A DNA stretch of 41,525 nt from Saprospiraceae bacterium (lineage in GTDB: Bacteria; Bacteroidota; Bacteroidia; Chitinophagales; Saprospiraceae), in NCBI GenBank assembly GCA_015490175.1, contig WFYJ01000214.1, positions 1 through 41,525 on the forward strand, read 5' to 3'. The notes under the pieces are model-generated. The model searched no databases, had not been told where the DNA came from, and saw only the letters and a program-made list of their open reading frames with translations. Shown one piece after another: positions 24,472 through 33,160 of the stretch (positions are counted from its first letter, which is position 1; each line of letters starts with the position of its first letter). The position numbers and the translations under genes are program-made.

Positions 24472-25926
24472 TCAAAACACTACAAGTCGCTTGTTTTTCC
24501 CTTTGATCCCATTTTGCACCTCAGTCCCATCCTGGGAAAGCACCTCGTCCAGTGCGGCACTCCAGGCGTTGATCAGCCAGTAGGCCTGCACGTGCAGATT
24601 GATCTGGGTGAGGTAGCGCGGCAGGTAGTAGCTCATCACCCAGGCGAGATAAAAGCAGCGATGCCACTCGAAGTCCACACCGAACTCGCGGCAGATCGCT
24701 TCGAGTACGGGCTGGTGCTTCAGGCGCTCGACGGCACGTGCGATCCCTTCGTAGTCGCTATGGCCGATCAGTACTTCCGACTGGAAGGTGTAGTGAAACA
24801 GGTCGAACAGCATCGGCATGGCGGGGGCCGACAGCTCCCAGTCGTAGGCATACAGGCGGCCGTCAGCGCCGACGAAAGTGTTCCAGGGCGTAAAGTCGCC
24901 ATGGGCGCGGGCCACGGGCACGGTGTAGCTCCGGCTTTTACGCAATCGTTCGGTGAGCACTTCGAGCCGATCGATGAGGCGTTCCATGGCGTAGGGCACG
25001 AAGCGCCGCGTAGTGGCTGCCGCCTCGCGCGCTTCGCTCTGCCACAGCCGCATCTTTTCCCATACGGGCAGCTCATTTGCCGCAAGGCGGTCGGCCGTGC
25101 GGTTGTACAGCTCGTACAGAGCATCGAGGTGTACCCGCTGAATGCGGGTGGCCGGCCGGAAGCGGCGCGGCTGCACATTGGTCACCGCAATGCCGGCAAA
25201 CAGCTCGCTCGCTTTCGGGAAGCGCAGGCGGTGCCACGCGAAGGTGTCGAGCTCGGCCAGCGTGTTGAGCTCGTTGCGCACCAGACGATGAGCACTTTCC
25301 GTAAACGGAAACTTGACGAAATGCGTCACCTGACCCCGCGCATCGGCCAGCGCGATGACGGCCTTGCGGTTGCGCCCCATGGTGCCGGTAAAGATGGCAT
25401 AGTGGTCGTGTGGTATGGGGGCCAGCAGCGGGGCGAGCGGATGTTCGTGCTTGTACCACAGCTCCAGCCGATGGCGGCGTGCCAGCAGGCGCGGCAAACG
25501 CAGCACAAAACCCAAGCGCAGACCGGCGCGCAGCAGCCGCCCTTTGATGTCGTTGGCATTGTAGAGGGCCAGGAATGTGGGTTCGGGCAGTGCAGCGTCG
25601 AACAGAAAGCGAATCGAACCGTCGGGATTGGGCAGCCAGGTGTACACCGCGTGGCGTGCATCGGCATTCATGACGCCCCGGTCCAGCATCCAGTCCACGG
25701 CCGGCAGGGCGAAGAGGTCGTCCAGGGGCTCGTCGGAAAGATTGACGATGCCGCAGTGGCTGCCTGCCTCTTCGATTTTTGCCTTGAGCGCGGCACGACT
25801 GCGCACCAGCTCGATGCGGGTATCAGGCCGAACGGCTGGCGAGGGTGCGTACACCAGTACGCGCGTGGACGCCCACCCGAAAAGCCTGGTGCAGACGGGG
25901 ATGTCGTCGAAATGCAGTGGTTTCAT
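24472..25926 (-). CDS. Aminoglycoside-phosphotransferase/choline-kinase-fold kinase
   Basis: A 484-aa protein of the APH/protein-kinase-like fold. Seen: a long N-terminal region (about 1-175) of unknown kind; a likely nucleotide-binding N lobe (about 170-230); and the catalytic loop HGDFTPWN (His342, Asp344, Asn349) with the metal-binding Asp362 in YAYDWE. The family phosphorylates small hydroxylated substrates such as choline, sugars or aminoglycosides; in a polysaccharide operon a sugar or lipid-linked glycan is the reasonable guess. Its first 104 bases overlap the end of the polymerase gene in another frame. An AT-rich 7-bp hairpin (24453-24471) abuts the stop. It precedes the kinase fusion by 85 bases. 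Confidence 0.82.
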   Translation of the reverse strand: MKPLHFDDIPVCTRLFGWASTRVLVYAPSPAVRPDTRIELVRSRAALKAKIEEAGSHCGIVNLSDEPLDDLFALPAVDWMLDRGVMNADARHAVYTWLPNPDGSIRFLFDAALPEPTFLALYNANDIKGRLLRAGLRLGFVLRLPRLLARRHRLELWYKHEHPLAPLLAPIPHDHYAIFTGTMGRNRKAVIALADARGQVTHFVKFPFTESAHRLVRNELNTLAELDTFAWHRLRFPKASELFAGIAVTNVQPRRFRPATRIQRVHLDALYELYNRTADRLAANELPVWEKMRLWQSEAREAAATTRRFVPYAMERLIDRLEVLTERLRKSRSYTVPVARAHGDFTPWNTFVGADGRLYAYDWELSAPAMPMLFDLFHYTFQSEVLIGHSDYEGIARAVERLKHQPVLEAICREFGVDFEWHRCFYLAWVMSYYLPRYLTQINLHVQAYWLINAWSAALDEVLSQDGTEVQNGIKGKNKRLVVF

Positions 25927-27181
25927 ATCGCTGTTTTTTGGTCGATGCGCGAATGACGAAGAGGAAAATGAGAAAGTGATAAAACATGATTCCGTAGTTG
26001 ATCTCGCCGAAGATGCCGAACTCGGTAAAGGAGTTGATCATGAGCGGGATCAACATCATCCAGGCCATGAGTTTGAGCTCCCGATCTCTGGCGCGCGCAA
26101 TGGCGCGGATAGTGGCAGCCATCTGGAGAAAGGCAATCCATGCACCCACCATACCCAGATTCATCAGGACCTGGATAAAGGTGTTGTGGGTCATCTTTCC
26201 CGGGTAGCTGTGGATAGAGTGAAAACGCTCGGTATTGGCAATACGCATGAAGCCGTAGCCCAAGAGCGGCTTGCGCGGAAAGCCGTCGGTCAGCAGGTCT
26301 TTCCAGAAGGGCAAACGGCCCGTCATGCTCATCACTTCCTCCACATCGCCTTGCTTGACGATGATGGTCTGCACCAGTATGGGCATGACCACAATGGCGC
26401 CCACCACGCTGAGTACTTGCAGCTTCAGGTTGCCCGACTTGAGGATGTAGATGCCCGTGACCAGCATGAACGACCCCAGCGACGAGCGCGACTGGGTGAG
26501 CAGCAGCACGACCACGCACACTACAATGTTGAAAATGTGGAATCTCTTGGGCTTGCCCCGAAGTATCTCGATGTAACTGGCCGAAGTGCCCAGCACCACC
26601 AGCATGCCCAGCTCGTTGGGATTGATGATATAGCCGCCCAGGCGCGAGACTTCACCGCCGTGGGTGTCGCGGAAGAAGTTGTCCGGATCGACAAACATGC
26701 CAATGATGAAAGCCATACTGACTATGCATATGGCACGCGAAAGAATCATGGCATAACGGGCATGATTGCCACTCAGCCCATTGTAGAGCACCAGCAGCTT
26801 GTAGTGAAAAAACACGAAAACGATACCCTCTATGGCCATGGCAATCTGCAGGGCCGTATGCGATACCGACGAAGTCCACAGCAGGGAAGCCAGCCCCAGC
26901 AACAGATAGGCGGCATAGAGGGCCGGAGCAAAAAAATTGTCGTATTCAAGGCGCACGTAGCGCCGGTCGTACCGCTTCCGGAGCCAATAAAAGAGCAAGA
27001 TGCTGGCGCCCGTAAGCATGGTGCGCAAAAACACCTTGGTCACCTGCGTCAGCGCAGCCGAGTTGGTGAATACCGTCAGATAGCTCGTGATGCGCAACGC
27101 CATCATGACGATCAACAAGGTGCGGAAGCCCTTGCTGCGCCAGTAGATTACCGGAGTGTTCGTTGTAGCATCAACTTGCAT
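25823..27181 (-). CDS. O-antigen ligase/Wzy-type polysaccharide polymerase
   Basis: A 452-aa polytopic membrane protein with about ten to twelve hydrophobic segments. Seen: the large periplasmic loop before the C-terminal helices, with the RfaL/Wzy_C-type signature MTHNTFIQVLMNLGMVGAW and the preceding LLGYGFMRI, plus SRSSLGSFMLVTGIYIL. Members polymerise lipid-linked repeat units (Wzy) or ligate them to an acceptor (WaaL); with a flippase and Wzc/Wza-like partners here, Wzy is more likely. It starts 11 bases inside the end of the upstream glycosyltransferase. Its last 34 or so residues, which are basic and unlike a membrane protein, are encoded in the 104-bp overlap with the next gene. Confidence 0.88.
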   Translation of the reverse strand: MQVDATTNTPVIYWRSKGFRTLLIVMMALRITSYLTVFTNSAALTQVTKVFLRTMLTGASILLFYWLRKRYDRRYVRLEYDNFFAPALYAAYLLLGLASLLWTSSVSHTALQIAMAIEGIVFVFFHYKLLVLYNGLSGNHARYAMILSRAICIVSMAFIIGMFVDPDNFFRDTHGGEVSRLGGYIINPNELGMLVVLGTSASYIEILRGKPKRFHIFNIVVCVVVLLLTQSRSSLGSFMLVTGIYILKSGNLKLQVLSVVGAIVVMPILVQTIIVKQGDVEEVMSMTGRLPFWKDLLTDGFPRKPLLGYGFMRIANTERFHSIHSYPGKMTHNTFIQVLMNLGMVGAWIAFLQMAATIRAIARARDRELKLMAWMMLIPLMINSFTEFGIFGEINYGIMFYHFLIFLFVIRASTKKQRYETTAFRRHPRLHQAFRVGVHARTGVRTLASRSA

Positions 27182-28343
27182 GGCTCATCAGGTTGGGCAC
27201 TTCTTCGGGCAGCCGCGGTTGTCGGCCGGCATATACTTCGCTCATCAGCCGGGCGATGCGTGGCCAGTTGAAGACCTCTTCGGCCATGCGGCGCGCCCGG
27301 GCGCCGTAATGGGGCAGTGTGCCCTCGGCAAAGGCGCGGTATGCCGCACACATGGCCTCCGCAATGGCCTCGCTGTGGCCCGGTGGCCTTACGGGAAAGC
27401 CCGCCTTGTACTGGCGGATATAGCTGTTGACATTGGCAGGCTCAGTGGTGAGGCAGGGCAGGCCCAGGCCGGCCGCCTCGAGCACCGCGATGGGGAAGCC
27501 CTCCGAGCGCGAGGGCAGCACGAAAACATGCGACCGGGCCAGAAGCCGGAATTTCTCCTCGCCATAGCGTGCTCCGTGGAACACCACCTTGTGGGCCATG
27601 CCCACCCGATGCGCATACGCTTCGAGCCACGCCCGATCAGGGCCGTCGCCGACAAGCTCGATGCGCCCGGGCAAACCACTGTCGAGGTATTTGCGAAAAG
27701 CGTCGAACAGCACGTCCAGTTGCTTGTAATAATTGTCTATCCGTCCGCAAAAGCTGAACACCAGCTCGCGGCTCCCGGAAAAGTCGGGCCGCACCCCCTC
27801 GGGCAGTGTGGAAAGGTCAATACCATTGGGCACGAGGCACTTGTTCGGCACCGAAACCCAGGTGTCGATGCAGCGATATTCGTTGGCACCCAGCAGTTGC
27901 ACCATGCGTGCCTTGCGTATGATGCGCACCTCAAAGAGCCGGAAGTACAACCTTTTGGCCAGCCCATTCTTGCGCATGGCTTCATGGGTCAGCGCCCCGT
28001 GCGGGGTATAGACATATGGAATGCCTCTGCGCTGCAGGCGGCGCGCGATCCGGTAAAATTCGGGGATAAAAGCGCCGTGAAGGTGCACCACCTCGGTGCC
28101 CTCCAGTGCGTCGATGGCCCGAATCAGTTCCGGGTCGAGTTTCCATTTTTGCGGAAGCTGGCGAAAAAGGCGGGTGTGGTAAGCACGCGGTGGAAAATCA
28201 CGACGCGTGTTGGAGGCAATGCCCCACAGAGTCACCTCGTGCCCCAGTTCGACCAGTGCCGCCGACAGGTAGTGCGCTACCTGATTGATGCCGTTCATAC
28301 GATCGGGATTGGCTTTTCCAAGTACGACTTGTACAATCTTCAT
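27171..28343 (-). CDS. Glycosyltransferase family 4 (GT-B)
   Basis: A 390-aa GT4 enzyme. Seen: MKIVQVVLGKANPDRMNGINQ with the N-terminal Gly loop, VVHLHGAFIPEF and YTPHGALTHEA (acceptor side), the nucleotide-binding FCGRIDNYYKQLD (198-210), and EX7E Glu281...Glu289 in SEGFPIAVLEAAGLG. This pattern is shared with enzymes adding mannose, rhamnose, fucose or galactose in exopolysaccharide assembly; the specificity is unknown. The ATG at 28343 begins the conserved Rossmann strand, 20 bases after the flippase stop. The gene end overlaps the polymerase start by 11 bases, supporting translational coupling. Confidence 0.92.
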   Translation of the reverse strand: MKIVQVVLGKANPDRMNGINQVAHYLSAALVELGHEVTLWGIASNTRRDFPPRAYHTRLFRQLPQKWKLDPELIRAIDALEGTEVVHLHGAFIPEFYRIARRLQRRGIPYVYTPHGALTHEAMRKNGLAKRLYFRLFEVRIIRKARMVQLLGANEYRCIDTWVSVPNKCLVPNGIDLSTLPEGVRPDFSGSRELVFSFCGRIDNYYKQLDVLFDAFRKYLDSGLPGRIELVGDGPDRAWLEAYAHRVGMAHKVVFHGARYGEEKFRLLARSHVFVLPSRSEGFPIAVLEAAGLGLPCLTTEPANVNSYIRQYKAGFPVRPPGHSEAIAEAMCAAYRAFAEGTLPHYGARARRMAEEVFNWPRIARLMSEVYAGRQPRLPEEVPNLMSHAS

Positions 28344-28363
28344 GCGTTCGAATTTTCTGAGGT

Positions 28364-29683
28364 TCAGGAATGATCTGCAGCCGAAGCCGCCGGCCGCCGG
28401 CCACGGCGGGCTCCGGCCCGGTACAGCGCCCACAACCCGACGGCCAGCAAAATGAGCTGGCTGATAATGAGGCCGGCCAGCAACCCCTCCATCTTCCAGC
28501 CCTGCACCATGGGCGTTACAGCCACTATGCTGAAAGCCGCACTTGCCGCATAGCCCCAGAAGACAGACTGTGTGCGCTCAAGGGTGCGAACGGCAAACTG
28601 CGTCATCGTGGAAGCATAGACGAATACGTAGAGCACGCAGTACACGCGCACCACCCAGGCCCATTGGACCGCCTCGGCGCCGTAGAGCAGGGCCGTAATC
28701 GGCTCGGCACCGATGGCCAGCACAGCCAGCAACGCGCCCGTAATCAAGCCATAGCGCAGACTCTGCACCTGCATGTATTTTGCGAAAGCGGGATAACCGA
28801 AATCAAAAAGTTGTCGGGCAGCCTGCACCGGCACGATGCTCTCCAGCGAGAGGAACAGCACGTGCGTCAATCCGAGGATGTTCTGGGCGATGCGCACGGC
28901 CCCGGCTGCTGCAGGGCCCAGCACGCTTGCCCCTGCGATGATGAAAGCGTTGCCCGAAAACCACTGCAGCAAGGCTTTGCCCACCAGCCATTTGGAAAAG
29001 TGATAGTGTCGCGCCCAGACGATGGATGCCAGGCGGCGGCGCCAGCGCGGCGGCCATGCCCGGGGCGCCTCCAGCAGGCTTTTGAGTTGCGGCCCCATGA
29101 CGCCCAGGCCGGCGGCGAGGGCCGCGCTCCACCACCAGAGCACGGCTGTGAGGTGTAGTGCATCGCGTGCGTACATCGCGCCCAGGCCGGCCAGCAACAG
29201 CAGCAGCGTCAGCGCATCGGCCAGCAGGGGGCGCAGGATCTGCCTTTCGGCAAATGAGGCCTTGCGCGCGAACTCCTGCACCAGATACAGCGGGCTGAAC
29301 ACCGCCATTATCTGTCCGATGTATTGCCAGCTTGCACCCAGCAGGCCGACCACCTGCCCGGCCCACATGAGTGCGCCACCGAACACCAGCACTGCCGCCA
29401 TCGGCAGGTGCCCCCACGCCAGTACGCCCAGCCAGGAACGGCGGCGCGCAGCGCGCAACTTGCCGTAGAAGGTAAACATGGGCTGCGTGATGAAGGCCTG
29501 GTGCAGGCTCAGCACGAAGAGCACGGCCATCCATGCCAGTGCAAAGTGGCCGAAATCCTCGATGCCAAGGCCGCGTGCCAACAGCACGACCAACACGAAG
29601 TTGCCGCCGCTGAGTACCATCTGGTCGGCGATGATGCCCACATGCCCGTTCAGGCGCTGCAATATGTCGGACAGGTACTTCAT
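28364..29683 (-). CDS. Polysaccharide flippase (Wzx/MATE-like, MVF superfamily)
   Basis: A 439-aa inner-membrane protein with about twelve predicted helices. Seen: the N-terminal pattern GIIADQMVLSGGNFVLVVLLARGLGIEDFGHFALAW, typical of the polysaccharide-biosynthesis flippase family; a central loop rich in Arg; and helices ending in LLAGLIISQLILLAVGLWAL. The family moves undecaprenyl-linked repeat units across the membrane before polymerisation. The ATG at 29683 is chosen over 29737 since the extra 18 residues are not conserved in type. Repeat copy B lies directly upstream, between this gene and the Wzc-like gene. An iterated 13-mer falls in the codons for S-F-A-E-R-Q. Confidence 0.88.
   Translation of the reverse strand: MKYLSDILQRLNGHVGIIADQMVLSGGNFVLVVLLARGLGIEDFGHFALAWMAVLFVLSLHQAFITQPMFTFYGKLRAARRRSWLGVLAWGHLPMAAVLVFGGALMWAGQVVGLLGASWQYIGQIMAVFSPLYLVQEFARKASFAERQILRPLLADALTLLLLLAGLGAMYARDALHLTAVLWWWSAALAAGLGVMGPQLKSLLEAPRAWPPRWRRRLASIVWARHYHFSKWLVGKALLQWFSGNAFIIAGASVLGPAAAGAVRIAQNILGLTHVLFLSLESIVPVQAARQLFDFGYPAFAKYMQVQSLRYGLITGALLAVLAIGAEPITALLYGAEAVQWAWVVRVYCVLYVFVYASTMTQFAVRTLERTQSVFWGYAASAAFSIVAVTPMVQGWKMEGLLAGLIISQLILLAVGLWALYRAGARRGRRPAASAADHS
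29242..29254 (+). repeat. Iterated 13-mer, coding copy antisense to the gene
   Basis: Exact plus-strand copy in the flippase gene; the minus-strand reading uses TTT GCC GAA AGG, a third codon phase and a rare AGG codon. Confidence 0.7.
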
Positions 29684-29740
29684 ACGGTGGTGTCCTTGAA
29701 TAGATGATCTCGCATCCCGAAAATGAGCCGGGGGCAAAAG

Positions 29741-29900
29741 GTGTAGGGTTGAGGGTTTAGAGTTCAGGGTTTAGAGTTTAAAGCTTTTCTTGTTGACTAT
29801 CAGTTTTTTGTCAAATAATCAATTCTTCGGTTCCTCGATTCCTCAGCCATTGGAACCGCAGCTTTCGGCCGCAAAACGCAATCTGAAATCAGTTAATCAG
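29741..29900. repeat. Repeat copy B, internal modules without terminal inverted repeats
   Basis: A 160-bp relative of elements A and C inside the exopolysaccharide operon. It shares the GAGGGTTTAGAG-type tract, the TTGTTGACTATCAG...TTTGTCAAAT segment and the TCTTCGGTTCCTCGATT segment, then a GCAACCGCAGC..TTCGGCCGC-like module found only in copy C. The mirrored TATACTC ends are absent. Confidence 0.65.
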
Positions 29901-29919
29901 CGACATTATCCTTCCTACC

Positions 29920-32211
29920 TCAGGCGCGATTGAGCAATTTGCGTTTCCAGCCGGTTGCCTCGTGGCGATATTTCTTCAGCTCGCGCGGCTTCATACGCAC
30001 GTCGTTGAGCAGCACCATGCTGTTGAACAGCTCCCATTCGTGGATGAGCTTCTCCAGCGCTTTCACTTTGCGCACCTTCGAATAGCGGGCACGCACCACG
30101 AACAGGTTGAGGTGGCTCTGCTGCATCACGGCCACCGCATCAATGGCCAGACTCAGAGGCGGCGTATCCACGATGATGACGTCGTATATGCTGCCCATGC
30201 TCTGGAGCATGAGCTGAAACTCTTCGGAGAAGATCATGCCCGGGTTGCAAGCTTCGACATCGCCTGCGGGGATGAGTTCGAGGTTTTCGGTTTGCGTCAG
30301 CAGGGGGGCGTCGTACACGTCGATGTCGCCGGCCAGAATGCCCGCCACGCCGCCGAAGTTGACGGTGCCCACCAGCTCGTGCAGGCTCGGCTTCCAGATG
30401 TCGAGGTCAATGAGCAGCACGCGCTTGCCGGTCTGTGCGAGGGCGCGACCGATCTGGGCGGCGGCAAACGACTTGCCTTCGAGCGGCGCATACGAAGCCA
30501 CCGTGATGAACATGCCGTTCTGGTAGTGGGCGAAGAGCTGCGTGAGCTTGGCCACGATTCTGGCGTGCAGCTCGAAGGTATCCCACTGGCCTTCCGGCAC
30601 ATGCGCCAACTCGCCCAGCACCGGAATGCTCATGATGTCTTCCAGTTTCGAGACGCTGGTCACCTTGGCGCGCCAGAAATCCCAGGCATAGGCCACGGCC
30701 ATGCCCAGCAGCAGGGCAAAAAAGAGCGTCACGCCGAGGATGAGCGGCCTGTTGGGAGAAGAGGGCGTGGTGGGCAGCAGGGCGCGATCGATGATCTGGT
30801 GCGGATAGAGATTGGCCGAGCGCGCAATGGCCAGCTCGGTGCGGCGCTTGCTCAGGTAGTTGTACATGGCCTCGCGCAACTGTACCTCGCGCTCCAGCTC
30901 CACCAGCCGACGCTGCTTCTCGGGATAGCTCTTCAGGGTGGCGTCCACCTCGGCCATTTCCTGGTCGATTTTGCGGAGGCGCAGATCCAGGTTGCGAATG
31001 GTGTTGCGCACCGACTCGTTGAGCATGGTGCGCAGCTCGTTGATCTTGTACTGCACGTTCATCACCTCCTCGCTGTGGGCCGGATACTTGATGAGCAGGT
31101 CGTGTTTCTGGAGTTCCAGATCCTGGATCTTGAGGTAGGTGGTGCGGAAAACGTCCTCCTTGAGTGCCTGGAAGTTGGGCGTGAAGTCGCGCAGGTCGTT
31201 GCCCGAGGCGAGGTAGTCGAACAGACGTTGCAGCTCGGCGCGTTGCAGCTCGAGGTCGACTTTCTGGTTGTTGAGTTGCATCGTCTCCTTCAGGAGGGCG
31301 TCGCTCTCCTGCGTGGGGTTGACCAGGCTGTTGGCCGTCTTGAAGGCGGCCAGCTCGGCCTCGGCCTTCCGCAGGGCCCGCTCGGCCGAATCGAGCTTGA
31401 CGTCGAGGTAGGCCAGCATCTCGTCGGCCTTCTTCTCGAGTTTTTCGCGGTAGTGCTCCATGTAGGCCTCCATGAGCGCGTTGACGAACTTCATGGCGCG
31501 CTCGGGCACTTCGTTCAGGTAGTAGATCTTGAGAATGGGCACGTCCTTGTCCACCGGCTTGATGAACAGGTTGGCATCGCTCACGCCATTGATGAGGCCG
31601 TCGATCGAATTGATGCGGAAGGCAAAACAGTCGCCCGGCTTGAGGCTGTGGGGTTTTTCCCTGAGGAAAGGCTCATTGAGCCGCAAGGTGAAGCGCAGGC
31701 CCTCGGCCACCACCTCCTCGCCGGCGCGGAACACGAGCTGGTGCGTCTCGGCCTCTTTGCTCTTGCCCATCGAAAAGCGGCCATTGCCCTGATAGACGAG
31801 ATAAAACAGCTTGTCGTAGCCGCGCGGCTCGAGCACCTCGTACTGCAACAGGAAAGGGCGCTCGTCAATGAGGGGCAGCGTCTTCATATCGCCCACGCGA
31901 TACAGGTCGAGCTCGAAGTCGAGGCGCTCGAACGTCTTGCGCAGGATCTCGCGCGACTTGAACACCTCAATCTCGGCAATGAATGCATCGACCTTGCCCG
32001 CACCGCCGCCACCCGGCGCAGGAAAGAGGTCCTCGGCCAGGTGGTTTTCCTTGAGATTGATGCGAATGGCACCTGCCGCACGGTACTTGGGCGTCATGTA
32101 ATCCACCATGCGGGAGACGCTCAGGTAGGTGCACGCCAGGATGATGGCAATAAACGGTGCGCCCCTGAGCAGGGGCATCACCACATTCAATATGTCTTTT
32201 TTGAATCCCAT
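29920..32211 (-). CDS. Wzc-like polysaccharide chain-length/co-polymerase protein with cytoplasmic BY-kinase-type ATPase
   Basis: A 763-aa inner-membrane protein. Seen: a first transmembrane helix (about 17-35), a large periplasmic region with GNVR-type features and long coiled coils (about 250-470), a second transmembrane helix (about 495-515), then a P-loop ATPase: Walker A EGKS with Lys580, Walker A-prime VLLIDLDIWKPSLHELVG (about 600-618) and Walker B-type VIIVDTPP with Asp682. Wzc partners control chain length and export through Wza. Compared with typical BY-kinases the residue before EGK is Leu rather than Gly, and the last 30 residues carry only one Tyr, so the phosphotyrosine tail is missing. 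The export lipoprotein gene lies 51 bases upstream. Confidence 0.9.
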   Translation of the reverse strand: MGFKKDILNVVMPLLRGAPFIAIILACTYLSVSRMVDYMTPKYRAAGAIRINLKENHLAEDLFPAPGGGGAGKVDAFIAEIEVFKSREILRKTFERLDFELDLYRVGDMKTLPLIDERPFLLQYEVLEPRGYDKLFYLVYQGNGRFSMGKSKEAETHQLVFRAGEEVVAEGLRFTLRLNEPFLREKPHSLKPGDCFAFRINSIDGLINGVSDANLFIKPVDKDVPILKIYYLNEVPERAMKFVNALMEAYMEHYREKLEKKADEMLAYLDVKLDSAERALRKAEAELAAFKTANSLVNPTQESDALLKETMQLNNQKVDLELQRAELQRLFDYLASGNDLRDFTPNFQALKEDVFRTTYLKIQDLELQKHDLLIKYPAHSEEVMNVQYKINELRTMLNESVRNTIRNLDLRLRKIDQEMAEVDATLKSYPEKQRRLVELEREVQLREAMYNYLSKRRTELAIARSANLYPHQIIDRALLPTTPSSPNRPLILGVTLFFALLLGMAVAYAWDFWRAKVTSVSKLEDIMSIPVLGELAHVPEGQWDTFELHARIVAKLTQLFAHYQNGMFITVASYAPLEGKSFAAAQIGRALAQTGKRVLLIDLDIWKPSLHELVGTVNFGGVAGILAGDIDVYDAPLLTQTENLELIPAGDVEACNPGMIFSEEFQLMLQSMGSIYDVIIVDTPPLSLAIDAVAVMQQSHLNLFVVRARYSKVRKVKALEKLIHEWELFNSMVLLNDVRMKPRELKKYRHEATGWKRKLLNRA

Positions 32212-32262
32212 TCCATTCAGGTGTTTCTCTCAAAGTATGCTTGATGTGTTGTCGTATTGCAT

Positions 32263-33000
32263 TCATCGGGCCAGCACCGAGATCACCACGGCCAGGCTGG
32301 TCAGGATGCTGATGATAGGAGTCGCCTTGTCGAGGCTCTCGCGGAATTGCTTGTTGGGATGGGGGGGCACGTACACCACGTCTCCCGGCAGCAGGGTGAT
32401 GTTGTGGGTGGCCAGGCCCTGCACGGCCGTCAAATCAACCCGCCAGGTCACCGTCTTGCCCCGGATGTTGCGCACGACCTCTACCTCCGTGGGGTCGCCG
32501 AAGTCGTTCAGCCCTCCGGCCTGGCCCAGCATCTCGATGAGGGTGGGCGTCTCGTTGTTGAGCTGGAAGCGCCCCGGATTTTTCACTTCGCCCAGTACGG
32601 TGACGTAGTGGTTGAGCACTTTGACGTTGATGACGGGATTGTTGATGTAGTCCGAATAGCGCTGTTCGAGGTAGAAGCCCGCCTCTTTGGCCGTCAGGCC
32701 GGCCAGCCGCACGCGCCCCACCTTGGGCAGGTTGACTTCGCCGTCGGCATTGACCGTCAGCCAGTTGCCCGTTGACTCATTGGCATTGAAGGTGTTGTTG
32801 ACCGAGCCGATACTCAGCTCGTCGTGCCCCCAGATGCTGATGGTGATCTTGTCGCCGGCCCGGATGACCGGCTCCTTCGGCTTGAAGTACTGGTAAAGCT
32901 GCGAGGGTGGATATTCCTGTTGCGACTCGAACAGCCGTGGCATGGTACTGCACGAACTCAGCAGAATGATCATGGTCAGCGCAGGGGCGATCGTTTTCAT
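32263..33000 (-). CDS. Wza-like polysaccharide export lipoprotein
   Basis: A 245-aa outer-membrane-directed lipoprotein and first gene of the exopolysaccharide operon. Seen: lipobox LSSC (Cys17); a Poly_export domain (about 45-120) with IRAGDKITISIWGHDELS and VNADGEVNLPKVGRVRLAGLTAKEA; a SLBB-type domain (about 128-215) with VTVLGEVKNPGRFQL, LGQAGGLNDFGDP and LLPGDVVYVPP; and a C-terminal hydrophobic helix (about 225-243). It is shorter than Wza of Escherichia coli (about 360 aa), as is usual for Bacteroidota versions. The C-terminal helix could be the membrane segment that forms the pore. The gene is divergent from the NtrC-type regulator, 300 bases away. Confidence 0.92.
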   Translation of the reverse strand: MKTIAPALTMIILLSSCSTMPRLFESQQEYPPSQLYQYFKPKEPVIRAGDKITISIWGHDELSIGSVNNTFNANESTGNWLTVNADGEVNLPKVGRVRLAGLTAKEAGFYLEQRYSDYINNPVINVKVLNHYVTVLGEVKNPGRFQLNNETPTLIEMLGQAGGLNDFGDPTEVEVVRNIRGKTVTWRVDLTAVQGLATHNITLLPGDVVYVPPHPNKQFRESLDKATPIISILTSLAVVISVLAR

Positions 33001-33050
33001 ATCTCTTCCGGTTTTGACTCACACACACGATTGCGGTCGCCCCTCTGTCT

Positions 33051-33065
33051 GCCAGAAATGCGCCA
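33051..33065 (-). promoter_or_regulatory. Candidate sigma-54 promoter for the exopolysaccharide operon
   Basis: Minus strand TGGCGCATTTCTGGC: GG and GC dinucleotides at the required 10-base spacing and a TGGC start, with mismatches elsewhere to TGGCACG-N4-TTGC. The -12 GC is 51 bases upstream of the Wza-like ATG. Confidence 0.4.
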
Positions 33066-33132
33066 CTCACGGCAACCAATCACAAACAACTGATTGTCAA
33101 CACATACGCATCATACTTTTTTCCACATCCCT

Positions 33133-33147
33133 TTCCCGAATCGGGAA
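33133..33147. promoter_or_regulatory. 15-bp palindrome, candidate activator site
   Basis: Perfect TTCCCGA-A-TCGGGAA. It lies about 70 bases upstream of the minus-strand -24 site and 14 bases upstream of the plus-strand -24 site, where an NtrC-type protein could bind for both directions. Confidence 0.5.
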
Positions 33148-33160
33148 TACTGTCAAAAAA

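Noticed and set aside
29741-29900. Telomere-like GGGTTTAG repeats
   Set aside because: The tract is short, degenerate and internal, and is part of the dispersed repeat family.
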